64,000 nt of DNA from Cladobotryum mycophilum (Eukaryota; Ascomycota; Sordariomycetes; Hypocreales; Hypocreaceae), in contig JAVFKD010000004.1 of NCBI GenBank assembly GCA_036429605.1, positions 1,054,001 to 1,118,000 of the forward strand. Direction: 5' to 3'. Under the pieces are notes generated by a model. That model saw only the letters and a program-made list of their open reading frames with translations, was not told the origin of the DNA and did no database searches. Below are positions 22,833-34,579 of this stretch, in pieces. The number at the start of each line of letters is the position of its first letter. Positions within the stretch are counted from its first letter, which is position 1. The position numbers and the translations under genes are program-made.

Positions 22833-25095
22833 CTTGGAGAGTCGACGGCGTAGGTGTTTGAGTAACTTGAGTATGATTGCGGTTTGATCTGCTGTTTGCA
22901 GAAAGAAATTACAGCTTGAACCTTTTTTTGTTGCGTGATATGGAAAAGCAAGAGTCCAAGAGTTGAAGAAGTGTTATGATGATGGAAGAAGTTGGCTCGA
23001 GGTGTTCTTATCTTGCATGACCGGATCGTTGGATCAAGACAAGATCACGGCCTAGACAGGAACCAACATACTTATACTACTGCGACTACTACCACTACCG
23101 TCACCGATACGACCACATCATCCTCGGATAATACACAAGAAACACTTGGCCTGTCATACTCCATCCAATCTCTCCATAGCAAGATCTCCACTACTCATCC
23201 AAATGCCCCCGTTCGGACGCCTTACTGGCCCCGGCTCTCGCTTCAATACCGCCAGAAAAACAAGAGGGCTGGTAATAAAGGCCGTCTATGCTCTCCAGAC
23301 AGTAACAAGTTTTTTTTTGGGCAAACAAAACCCCACATAAGGATATCCACATGCGTAATTCTTCGGGGTGATGCTTTTCTCTCTCTCTCTCTCTTTCAAT
23401 TTGTGTTCCAGGGGGACACGAAGCTAGCCACCATCACACCGACGACGAAGACGACCCCCACGAGAGAAAGAGAAAGAGAGTCTAAAGCAAGGGCGCTTTG
23501 GGCGGGCGAAACAAGGCGAGAGACAAACTTTCCCGGGCTAAGCTGAAAGGTAAAATGAGATATGCATGAATGGACTTTTGGAGCAAAAAGTGTAAAACAC
23601 ACACGCATGCACGCACATGCAGACAAACAGCCAGTCGGTCTTTATCGGTTGTAAGTCTGTTTAGATTGGGATAGCAGTAGCATCATACACAGAGAGAGGG
23701 GGCCCAGGAAACCACCCGGTGGGTTTCTGCAAGGCAGTCCACGTTTCTGAGACCCTATAAGATGGGGAAAGAGAGAGGGCTCTTGAGGAGAAAGCCAAGT
23801 GTTCCCGAAATAAGTCGGAACCAATCACCAATACCATGCGTTGCGTCTTTTTTGCTCTTCTGATTCCCCCTTTGTTTTCTTTTTCTTATTTTTTTCTCTT
23901 ATTTTTTCTGTTTCTTTTTTGTTTCCTTTTGTTTCCTTTTTTCCTCTTTTTAGCAACTACCCCCAGTCCTGATCGAAGATGAGAATCGACCGTCGTCAAG
24001 ATCGGAGCCAAAACACAAACAGGGGGGTGGGTTAGGGTGAGATGGTGAGATGGTGAGATAGATGGGTGGAGTACCTAGGTAGCATAAGCTTGTTACCGGA
24101 TTAGGAAAAGAAACCCCAAAGCGGTAAGAAAGAATCCACTTGTGCGAAGATATTCGGATCTCCTTTCCGAGCCTGACGAGATCGGATTGCGGTCTTGTTT
24201 TTTTTTTTTAGTTTTTTAGTTTGCGTTGACTTACTTTTGAGGTTTGCTGCATGCATGTGTGCATGCGTGCGTGCGCGCATATTCCGTACATGCACTGCAC
24301 CGTCATCCGCAGTGGTCATCTTGACTCGTAGCAACCTTGTACCTTACCTACCTATCCCCATGCTTGAGCTCGAGCTCTGATGCGTCTTTGCTCCCCTCAC
24401 CCGCGTCCGATATATTTCGCTCTTCCCTTCCTCCCTGACGTCAAACTCGGTGGAGATGCATTCCCCTTCCCCTTCCCTTTCCCTTTTCTTACCCTTGCGG
24501 CAAAGACAGGACAGCGGAATCTTTTTCTTTCTCCTTCTCTCCTCCTCAGACACACACATCTCGTGCCCGCATTGCTGATCCTTTCCCTCTCTCCCCCAAA
24601 ACGCCCGTTCCCCTTCTCTTCTCTCCTCCCCCCATTGGCTCCTCCAACAGATTCCCACCAACAAACTTCTTAGTCACTTCTTTCATGTCTCGGGACTTGA
24701 AATTCCCGTGTTAGTAAGAACAAGAAACTTGATCCAGTCATTTTTAAGATTCTTTTTTTTATTTCCCTTTTTCTTTTTCTTGAGAAGAATGAAGAGAGAG
24801 AGAGAGAGAGAAAAAAAGGAAACTCGAAGATCTTGTCGGACTGAATCAACGACACATGTTCATGGGAGTGGAGAACCACATGCTTATTCATGACTGGTTA
24901 GGCAAAAAAGGAAGTGGTAGTCTATGATGTGATGATTTCTAGCTTGTCTTGTCTCCTTGTTGCATAACCTAAGCCTTTTGTTTTCTGCAGATGCCATATC
25001 CACTGCACACGCTGGCGACCATCAGACAAAGTTAACCACCTCCGTTTCCATCCCCATTTCCATTTCCAGCATCCACATATTCCTCCTCAAACCCA
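22833..25095. other. intergenic, no gene seen
   Basis: Upstream of the cupin gene and downstream of the SET gene. It holds long pyrimidine tracts, a CT repeat at 23377-23394, poly-T runs around 23870-23960 and a GA repeat near 24798-24811. No supported open frame. Confidence 0.6.
23377..23394. repeat. (CT)n microsatellite
   Basis: About nine CT units in intergenic DNA. Confidence 0.85.
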
Positions 25096-25804
25096 TCACA
25101 CCCAAACATTTCCCATCCCCATCCCCATCTCCATCCTCACAACCCTTCTCCCCCGTCTTCTCCTTCTTCCTCTCCTCCATCCTCCCCCTTCCTCTTCCCC
25201 ATCTTCTTCCCCCTTCCTCCTCTCCTCCCAAAACCCTTTCCCATAACTCACCAAAATCTCCTCCCCCTTCTTAATCCCAACCCCCTTCTTCCCACCACCA
25301 CCTCCTCCCCCCTCCTCCCATCACCCATATACCAACACACACCTCCCCCCACCTCTCACACCACACATTCCCAAACTCCGCATTCGCCCTCACCTTCACC
25401 TTACCCCCCACCCCCCTATAGTCATTCACATACCTCCCCTCATTCCCCTCCCCGCTCGCATCCACCGCCACGTCCGCCTCCCGGTCCAGCCACAGGTCGT
25501 AGTCGCTCCCCTCCCGGCTCGCCGCCCCGGAGTGCACCCTCCCCAGGTACGCAACAATCAGCTGGCCCGGCCGTAGGTCCCGCGCCGCGAAGAGCCCGTG
25601 CTGCCCGTTGGCAGGGTGCTCTGCGTCGCGGATCGCCTGGATCCTGACCTGCGGGCTGGGCGTCTCGGTCGCCGAGGCGGGAGCGCTGGGGATGTTGGCT
25701 GGTTTTGTTCGTAGGGCTTGTAGTTGTTCCTTTGAGAGGTCTTTGCCGTGGAGAGGTGCTTTCAAGTACGGGAATGAGTCCGGCCAGTTCTTTGGTTTCG
25801 ACAT
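25096..25804 (-). CDS. small SET-domain protein, with an apparent indel before its C-terminal motif
   Basis: Putative lysine methyltransferase-like protein of about 230 aa. The first frame (25804 down to about 25310) starts MSKPKNWPDSFPYLKAPLHG and contains SET-type segments: GQHGLFAARDLRPGQLIVAY, then RYVNDYRGVGG and VRANAEFGNVWCERWGEVCV. As sequenced it runs into a Gly/Trp-rich nonsense end at 25271. In another frame just downstream the SET ending is intact: GVGIKKGEEILVSYGKGFWE, then a charged tail to a stop at 25096. The frames would be joined by adding two bases or removing one in the C6 run at 25307-25312 or its low-complexity surroundings. An unusual intron is a weaker alternative. RYVNDYRG and YGKGFW stand for the substrate and cofactor motifs; the substrate is unknown. 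Confidence 0.75.
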
Positions 25805-26209
25805 GTTGTCTTGTTTATAACTTTATGCTTACTGCGTAATATCAAGGTTGGTTGCAAGGTATCGGGTTGCGGAGAGCCGAAGATTTTGCGCTCTGACCTG
25901 ACATTCATTTTCAAATCGTTAGGTAGTCTACATATCAGTCTTACAGTCTTCATGGCATCACAAACAGCGACCAAAATAGAGAAATCCCCAAACCGTTTAA
26001 TTATGCGGGACACGCACATCCACTTAATACTCTTCTACAATTAATTCGATTTCCTCTCTGCTTTTTTCCTCCCCTCGGATTCAACTAAATCTCCATTCCG
26101 GCTGACACATGCGGCATCCTTTTGGCCAAAATCAAATCCCAACATCGCCTATTCCCACCTCAACCAAAAGCCCCGATTTTTCCTATTGACACATATTTAT
26201 ACTCGCCCT
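25805..26209. other. intergenic, promoter of SET gene and 3' end of NUP145
   Basis: 405 bp between the SET-gene start and the NUP145 stop; both genes are on the minus strand. Nothing else is recognisable. Confidence 0.6.
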
Positions 26210-29200
26210 TTAGTGCGACATTACTTCCCTATACCGATCCAAGCTCAAGTCGACAGAGTACGCCAGTAATCGGTCTTGCGTAAGTGGCAAGTTGAGAATT
26301 CTTGACCGAAGCTCAGTATCCTATCATCCGGTTAGTTCGACTGGCTTAACAAACTCAAAGTAATCAAAGTTACGTACCTTCTTCTGCCTCGTCACCTTGA
26401 CAATTTCCCTGGCCGTCTCATCTGCCATGTCCGAAATGGCAGCATATCTGACAATGTCATCTTCAGCTCCATTCTCCTTCATCGCGTTAAGGCCAGCCAG
26501 CAACCTGTCAAGTAGACTGAGGGGTACGCTCTCGCTCTTGGCACGATACTGCACCAATTGTAGGAAGTGACTGTAAATCTCACCGCCCAGAGCCCACTCC
26601 GAGATGGCGCCTTGTCGCTCTTGGAACTGAGAAATAAGCGATAAGAGGTTGGCGTAATCACGCTCAATGATGGCCTGTGGTGCAACCTGCGCGATGAGAA
26701 CACGATGCGCCTCGACTAGCGAGCCTGCTCGAAGAAGGCACTGCACTTCGGCCTGAGCATCCTTCTTTACACTGCGCATGTACAGTGCGAGTGCCTCCCA
26801 GACCCATTCAACGGGAATGCGGTACTTGTCTGTAAGGATGTTGAACGTTGTACCAGACTCGCTGCCAATTAAACCTGCATGCCGGCAGAGATGATCTTGG
26901 ATTGCCTTCTTGCGTGCTGTCGAGTGGTTCAGATGTAGCAAAATAAAGATTGCCTCTAGCCATTCGCCAGCACTTGTAAGCTCGGCAGCGTACGCGATTG
27001 TAGTAGCATCGGCCTTTTCGAGCTTGTCCCTGCCGTATGTAACCCTGCCAGTGGATGTCAGAGCGAGGCCTAGCTGCCATCGAAGTCGAGAGTCAAGAGG
27101 TGATAGCTGGGAATTGGCCGGTTGAAGAATAGCCTCCAAATTAGCATTCGGGTCCGCGTATAGCTGTAAAAGACCCCAAAGAAGATCTTCGCGACTGTTG
27201 CTGTCCACATCGTCCCAAAGAGGCGCCATGTTTTGCTCAGCATACCACGGCCGAGGAAGTTCTTCCCGGTCCTGGTCAATATCGTCCTTGAACTTGTACA
27301 CAGCAATTGAGAGGTCATCCTGGTTAGAGATCGCATACCACAGACGGAGACCAAAAGATTGCCTCCAGTCCAAACCAAACTTGGCAGAAATCACAAAAGA
27401 ATCAACTCGGTCTTCGACGGGGACTCCCTTCAACCCCTCGCATACACCAACGTTACCACTCAAAAGCTCATAAATCGTGCGAATCGCTTCGGAAAATTCA
27501 GAAAGCATCTTCGAATCATGCCATGCCTTCAGCTGCTCCTTCATATCCTTCTTGGCAACATCGCTAGTGCCGATAAGAGGCACAAGCGTACCAAGACGGA
27601 AATTCTTGCCATCTAGTAGATGTTTACAGGCTTCAGTGATACGGTGACCAGCAAGAGACGCAACAGCTTTTTCTTCGCTGGTAGCAGCCAAACCAATCGC
27701 CGTCGATGATGCCTGTTCAACCAAGTCGGTCCAGAACTGAGAAAGCCTGGCCCTCCGTACCAAGTGCTCGGGCTCCTTTGAGGTTTCGATCTTATCGAAG
27801 AGAATGCTAGCGAGCTCCCAGACCTGCTTCTCGTGGATATTGGCTGCTTCACTCATATCTTTGTGATGGAAGACATGCTTGAGGCTGGTGGGCTGAAGAG
27901 TCGCCAAGGGGACTCCATCGGCGAGACGGATTTCTGTCAAGAGGTCCTGGGAAGCAAGAAACTTTTTGAAGACTATGCACTGTTAGCAACTGAACTAATT
28001 GACACAAATTCTTAGTAGAACTCAGTACCTGTGTAGTAAACTTGGCTAGACGGACGTCCTGCCTGTCAGTCTGAATGCTGGACCGTTGAAAGGTGAGGAT
28101 GTCGGAAATGTCACGGATTGAGCGCCGAGAATGGGCAGCATCAAGTGATCTTGTTAGCACGATGGTCTCGTCAGGTCCCCAGGTGGGTCTTGATGCATCG
28201 TGGAAGGCTCGCTCGCCCTCCTCAGCTGTAAGAATCTTATTTTGTCGCTCGTAGGGCCACTAATTTCAAACAAAAACTTAGCATTATATTCATATCAGAT
28301 AGATAAATAACTACATGAGCCTCCCATTTGACTAGCATCAATCTTTCAGGGAGACAACATCATTAAACAGTTAGGGCACCGACCTTGGGAAAACCTTTAG
28401 CAGGCAGAGAAGCATCCAGACTCTGACGCGCTGGCTTCGGCTTCGGCTTCTCAAATAAGGAATTCATCAAGTCGATGCTGGTCGCAAATCCTCGCCCTTG
28501 ATCCATACCCAGTGTGCTTGCTCCAAATCCGTCTGTTCTTTCCGGCCTTGAAACGCTTCGTCCCCAAATGGAAGACTTTCGAAAATCGTGTTCTTCGTTA
28601 TCGTCGAGATTTCCAAATTTGACCGACTTCTTAGCAGGCGAATCGGCCATCTCTCGAAGGAGATGACGATCCCTCTTGGCAGGGCTGACCGTCTTTCTCA
28701 GCATGCCCATCCAATCGTCGCCATCTGCGACCTCGAGCTTGACAGGACCAATTGAGTCCTTCATCGCTCTCATCCTAGCTCTGAGGATACCACCAGGCGC
28801 ACTTTTCTTGGTGTCCTGGCCACCTTCGGACGAGGAGTCATCATGCTCCGCGGCAAGATGTTGTCCAATCGAAGATCTCGCCATGTCTTCGTCCTCGGAC
28901 AATTCATACTCTGCACCACTATCATTGGCGTATTCATCTTCCAGTGATAGTCTCACGTCGTGAGTAGCAGAGTCCGCGGAGCTAACCCCTAAAAAAGACT
29001 GCGGTCCGTTCTGCACTTCGGGATACCCCTCTTCCTGCTCATCAAATGAACCGGGTAATCCTCTTCGCTGCCGGTCGTCCTCAACTGCTGAGGTGGTGGT
29101 AGGTGGGTTTAGCGCCAAAGACTGGGGGATGACGGGCATGGGCATATCTTGAGTGATATCCGCATCCGAGTCCTCGTCTGAATCGTCAAGTCCGTAAGTG

Positions 29201-32200
29201 GTGAAATGTTCAACAGAGAAAGTCCAGACACCAGTATCCGGATCATAGCTTTCAAAAGTGGTGTCAACGATACGTCTCAGACGCTCAATATGTTTATTGA
29301 AGCGCTTAGGATCATTGGCAATTCTCTTGTCACGGTTTCCACGCGGCCAGGATTGTTCGAGAGAGATTCTGGCTGGCACATTGAGACCCTTGCCAACGGG
29401 TGGCTTCTTGGCTGATACGGGATAGACTGTTGCAGACCGTGGCTCAAGCTGGATGATGCCACCACAAATCTCATCAACCTCGATAGAGCTGATATCAACG
29501 GGGATCTTGAACGTGATGGAACCGACATTCTCACGGCCAACGGTGAAGTTGTTGATCTTTTGTCGTTGAATACGGTTCATGTTCTGAATCTGTTCTCTTG
29601 AGGGTTCCATCCAGTAGTTACCCGGAACATTGTCAAAGCCATTGCTTTGCGGCTCAGGAGTACCACTGTCCTCCTCTTGAACAATGCTGAGTTCGCTCTC
29701 CTTGACTTGTTCCATCTCTGGAGTTCTGGAGCCATTGCTCACATTGGCTGGCTTGATTGCTCGGGGCATCGCTTCGGGGGAGAAGAGGGCACATCGCCAG
29801 GAGCAGGAAGGGCTTGTCGAACTGGGGTGTCATCATCTGCTTCAACGCTGGTATCGAAGCTTACGCGCTTAGACAGTTTTCGAGACCCAGCATTATCGGT
29901 AGGCTTATCCTTCTGGGGAGTAGAGAACAGGTCACTCCTGAGATCCCTGTTAATGACTAGCTTCTTGGACCCGGTACTGCCATACCAACGATTATTGGTG
30001 TTGGTGAAAGCGCCAGGTATCAGAATGCTATCTTCAGCGTTGTAATTCCTGCGGAGACTACTTGAGGACATGCTCTTGCTGAGGCTGCTACCAGCGCCAG
30101 TGCCGAGCAAACTACGACCAAGAGTGTTCGGCGTAGTTGTGTTGCCAGCAGGGCTGCCACCATTAGGAGTCCCGTAGCTGCTATAGGAGAATCCAAACCC
30201 TCTCCTCTGGGGTGTGCCGAAGCTCGTCGACGCAGCAGGGGTGAACTTGTGGATGGGGAAGATGCCAGGGCGTCTTGGCTTCGGGTTACCACCTAGAGGT
30301 ACAGCAAGCGGACCTGGGTTAGGAGCCTCGTTACCGCCAAGATTAGCAAACAGAGCAGGTGATCCATATGCTGAGATATCATTGAGATTAGCAGTGAGAC
30401 CCTGGGGAGCATTGTTAACCTGCTGAGAATTTCCCAATAGAGATGCACCGAGAGCAGCATTTTGCTGCTGCTGATTAGTGGCGCCGCCACCAAAGAGAGA
30501 GGTTCCCTGTGCTTGATTATTCTGGTTGCCGAATAACCCAGATCCAGTGGTCGCGGTGCTGGCTGCGAACATACCGCCGGGTTTCTGCTGGTTGTTCGCT
30601 GCGCCAAACAATCCCGTACCGGTAGATTGCTGGTTCTGAGTATTAGACCCAAGGCCTCCAAACAAGCCGCCCCCAGTGGTCGTATTCGTCTGCGTGGTTG
30701 CGCCTGAGCCAAAAAGACCGCCACCTGTAGCTGGCTTAGCCCCAAAAAGTCCACCGGGAGTGTTATTTGTATCACCAAAGGCAGACGTACCCTGTTGCTG
30801 GTTTGGTGCGTTTCCAAAGAGACCACCACCGCCAGTATTTGTATTGGTAGGAGCAGCCCCAAACAGACCTCCAGTGGCGGGCTTCTGCTGATTATTTCCA
30901 AACAGGCCGCCGGACTGCTGAGTCTGATTTTGCTGACCGAAACCACCGAATGCAGACGTAGTATTCTGCTGCGTGTTGTTGTTAGTGGCGTTTCCAAAGA
31001 GTCCACCAGCAGCTTGATTGTTAGTGTTGGCGTTGTTGTTTCCAAAAAGACCTGAGCCAGCAGTGTTGTTGTTTGAGCCGAAAGCATTGTTAGTGGTTCC
31101 GGCAGCACCAAAACCTGCCGTCGCGGGGGCGGCGGTGTTGTTGTTTGTGTTGCCAAAGCTGAATCCAGTCCCTTGAGGTTTTGCTTGATTGTTGGTGGCT
31201 CCGAAGAGACCTCCGCCAGCGTTGTTGTTATTGTTCGTTGCTCCAAAAACGCCTCCAGCGTTATTCGTTGCAGCACCGAAGCCGCCGGTAGTGGCAGCAG
31301 CGTTATTCCCAAACATACCGCCGGTTTGATTCTGCGTGGTATTTCCAAACAAACCACCGCCAGTCTTGTTCGCGCCTCCGAAAAGCCCACCAGTTGTGTT
31401 GTTAGCAGCAGTATTGTTAGTGTTACCGCCGAAGGCTCCCGCTCCAAAACCCGTTCCAGTCGTGGTGGCAGTATTGGTGTTGGACCCGAAAAGACCACCA
31501 GTGGTATTGTTGGTTGTCGCCGAGCCAAATCCCCCAGTGGTTTGAGTGTTGTTTGCGGTATTGGTTGAACCAAATCCTCCAAAACCTGAATTCACACCAA
31601 AAGCCCCAGCTCCACTAGCATTACCGTGACGTCGTCCCTGTACGTAGTCTACGAGCCGGAGTTCTTCACTGGACCACTTTTTGTATGGATCTTGAAAGGA
31701 GATATTCTGGAAGGCGTTTGACTGATTCGTAGAGCTATTGGGCTCCTTCTCAGTAAAGGCCTGGAAGGGAGTCACAGCAGTACCGGGAGGATCGCCAGTG
31801 GCGCCACCACTAAGAAGGTTGGAAGAACCAAAGCCCCCAAAACCCGTGCCGGTATTGGCGGTGGCGGTAGTGTTGTTGGTGTTGCTGGCACCGCCAAACA
31901 AGGACGAGCCGGTATTCGCTGCTCCGAAGCCGGTCTTGTTGGCGTTGGTATTCCCAAAGAGGCCACCGCCAGTGTTGTTGCCGCCAAACGCAGACGTGGT
32001 GTTATTGTTGTTCGCGGCCCCAAATCCTCCCCCACCAAAAGCAGACGTGGTCGTGTTGTTGGTGTTCGTATTAGAGGATCCGAAGAGACCGCCGGTCGTC
32101 GTAGTTGCTGTTGCGCCGAAAGCCGGTTTGCTACCAAAACCTCCAGCGTTTGATCCAAAGCCGCTGCCTGTGTGTTCGTTAGTCAAGAGATCTTTGCAAA

Positions 32201-32554
32201 TAATAGTGCTGCCAGAAAATGATGGGCATCCCCATAACCGTCCGCCGTAGAGTCGAGCTTACCAGTTGCTCCAAAGCCACCCGTGGTATTACTGTTGCTG
32301 TTACTACCGAATATACCGCCGCCAGCAGGAGCGTTGTTGCTTGTTTGGCCGAATCCGCCAGTGTTGGATCCGAAGCCTGCTGGTGTCGTAGTTAATACGT
32401 GCTGTGGCGCTTGGTGATTGTGGGTGGCAGCGTTACCTGAGGTAGTGTTGTTGTTATTATTGTTGTTGGCACCGAATCCGCCGCCGCCAAAGCCGGTCGA
32501 GGCCTGGTTATTGTTTTGGCCGAAGCCCCCAAACCCGCCCCCGAACGTCGACAT
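26210..32554 (-). CDS. NUP145: nucleoporin Nup145 (Nup98-Nup96 precursor), with an apparent frameshift
   Basis: Precursor that cleaves itself into an FG nucleoporin (Nup98-like) and a Y-complex scaffold subunit (Nup96-like); it corresponds to yeast NUP145 and Aspergillus sonB. Model exons: 32554-32263, 32167-28380, 28331-28315 (17 nt, uncertain), 28259-28022, 27972-26378 and 26320-26210, about 2013 aa. Residues 1-900 are Gly/Asn-rich with many GLFG/FG repeats. A GLEBS-like motif (DPYKKWSSEELRLVDYVQGR) near 256 suggests Gle2/Rae1 binding. The autoproteolytic S59 domain ends WTFSVEHFTTYGL, with cleavage expected at HF|T near 1085. The Nup96 part ends QDRLLAYSVDLSLDRYREVM. The frame breaks at 29776-29780 (C5 on the coding strand); one more C gives SSPPEAMPRAIKPAN. 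The gene is essential in relatives, so a sequence error is likely. Confidence 0.92.
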
Positions 32555-33914
32555 GATGGGCGCCGGTTTCTCGCGGTATTTGGAGGATGTGAATGTGTGC
32601 TAGGTGTCGATTTCACACGACCCTTTTTCAACGGCTCGCAGTAAACTTCCTCAAGCCCGCCAGTCAATTTTCGGCTCCAGTCGCGAAGATCGAGTACCGT
32701 CGGTGACAGGGCGCGTATGAGGAATTGAACTGCAGAGTCTCGATGGCGGTTCGAATGAATCGATGCGTGCCTCGGAAATAAAGAGAGATGCGGGACGTTG
32801 TGGTGATGGGGAGCGCGTTCTGACGATAATCTGAACCTCTCTCCTTTGGGGGGAGTGGGAGAAAAAAAGATCCTGACGAAAAGTCAAGGCGCGAATGTGG
32901 CGACCGACTGGGTACAAGGAGAGACTCAAAGGCAATGCAATAGCAGAAGGGAAAAAATATGAAATGAAAGGAATTGTAGTTAAAATTACCGTAGAGGAGA
33001 AAAGTGCTTCGAGCTGTGCGCGCCCTTTTATCTCTTGGACCTGGGAGTTGGTGAAGTCACCAGGTTGGAGCAGGTTGCAGCAGCGAGGCAAAAGGTCCAA
33101 GTCGGAACGGCCAGAGCAAAAGCAGAAGCAAAAGCAGAAGCAGAGAAGCAAGCAGTGCGTGCACTAACTAAACCAACCAGGCCCAGCTTTTCTCGTGTCG
33201 CTGGCTGGCTGGCTGTTAGGCTGACAGATATTGCTGCCTCAGACCAAAACTTTGTGTCCTATTGGTTCAAAAATCATTGCTGACTAACCACGGCCAATGA
33301 GAGAGAGCAATTCATCTACCTAGCAGGCAGGTTGCTGATGCCTGGAGCACTGCCTGAGAGGTACCTCAGTCAAAAGTCACCCCCTGACTCCTACGCCCAA
33401 GCCACATGACGGCAAACTTCAGGTTGTTCAGGCAGACTGCCCGTTGCTAAATGGCCAAAAAGTCATCAGGCCCACTGAGAGCCGCTGGAGAGCTGATGGA
33501 AGAGCCACTAAAACGGACGGGAGCTGGTGCTGGAATCGCGAGCCAAAGCACAACTGGTCGGTCGCGCGTCAAGCTCGTTGTGTCGCGTCGCATCATTGTT
33601 TCCTCATTTAGCGACAAAAATCAATAGCCCATTCATTCTTCAGAGTTGCCCGCGCCCCATTATCTATTCCCTGCTACACCAAATTCTACTTAATCGTTTC
33701 TTAAGACAACATCGCAAATCCTCAGAACAGAGTCAACCTATTTTTTTGCGCCGCATCGACGGCCTCGATTTCCATACCTCTTTGGATCAATTGCTATTAT
33801 AAAGACCAAAAAAAAAATTCAATACATCTCCTTTTTTTCTTCCCCTTCCCATCGATTGGATACCGCATTCCCTCCCCCCCATCTTTTGATCTGCATCACC
33901 GACCTCCCCCAAAC
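32555..33914. promoter_or_regulatory. divergent promoter region NUP145/CDC31
   Basis: 1360 bp between two divergent start codons. No gene is seen. It includes an imperfect AGCAGAAGC-type repeat at about 33118-33152 and a run of A and T around 33780-33840 just before CDC31. No specific factor sites are claimed. Confidence 0.5.
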
Positions 33915-34579
33915 ATGAACTCTCACACAACGCCTCGGCCTTTTGCCATGCGCTCAGTAGCAGGCGGGTCAGGTCAAAACGCGCAACAGAGAAACCCTCC
34001 CGCGCAACAAGTATCATCAAATGAGGATTACGGCAGCATGGCGGAAGAAGATCGAGAACATATTGACGAAGTCGTAAGTCGGCTATAGCTCTCCACCGTC
34101 GCAAAGGCTTCACCGCTCACATTACATCTCAGTTCGACTTGATGGATATGAAGAAGAAGGGATGGTTAAACAGCTACGAATTCAAGCACTCTCTAGCAGC
34201 CCTGGGCTTTGATATGCCGAAACCACAGTATTTCAGAGAGCTAGAAGCATATGGCTCAGTACCACCGGATTGGCCAGAGCCACACAGCTGTCCTGTCAAT
34301 CGACTTCTCGTCTACCCCGATCAGTTCCGAATCTGCGCATCCAAGCTCATCTCAAATCGAGACCCACGCGAAGAGGCCATGAAAGTCTTCAACATGTTTG
34401 ATTACGATCAAGACGGAATCATTTCCATTGAGGACATGCGGCATCTGGCTCAGGACATAAAGGAAGAGCGCACAATGACAGATGAGGAAATTCAGAGCAT
34501 GATAGAGCACTTGGATCACGACGGCAAAGGCGGTGTCAATCTTGAAGAATTCATTCAGATGATGGAAGAGGCCGGCTAA
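33915..34579 (+). CDS. CDC31: centrin/caltractin (Cdc31-like EF-hand protein)
   Basis: Calcium-binding centrin of the spindle pole body half-bridge; in yeast Cdc31 is also part of the TREX-2 mRNA export complex at nuclear pores. Exons 33915-34073 and 34133-34579 give 201 aa. A Ser/Gln-rich N-terminal extension of ~45 residues precedes EF-hand 1, whose loop DMKKKGWLNSYE is degenerate (Lys at position 3). EF-hand 2 is replaced by a proline-containing insert, YGSVPPDWPEPHSCPVNRLL. EF-hand 3 (DYDQDGIISIED) and EF-hand 4 (DHDGKGGVNLEE) look usable, EF4 with Gly at position 6. HSLAALGFDMPK and FIQMMEEAG match the centrin core. Loss of EF2 also occurs in fungal homologues I recall, so it need not mean lost function. 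It is divergent from NUP145. Confidence 0.88.

Noticed and set aside
30293..31582. 429-codon alternative minus-strand frame, and plus-strand frames at 31173-32250
   Set aside because: These are shadows of the repetitive NUP145 FG-repeat coding sequence.
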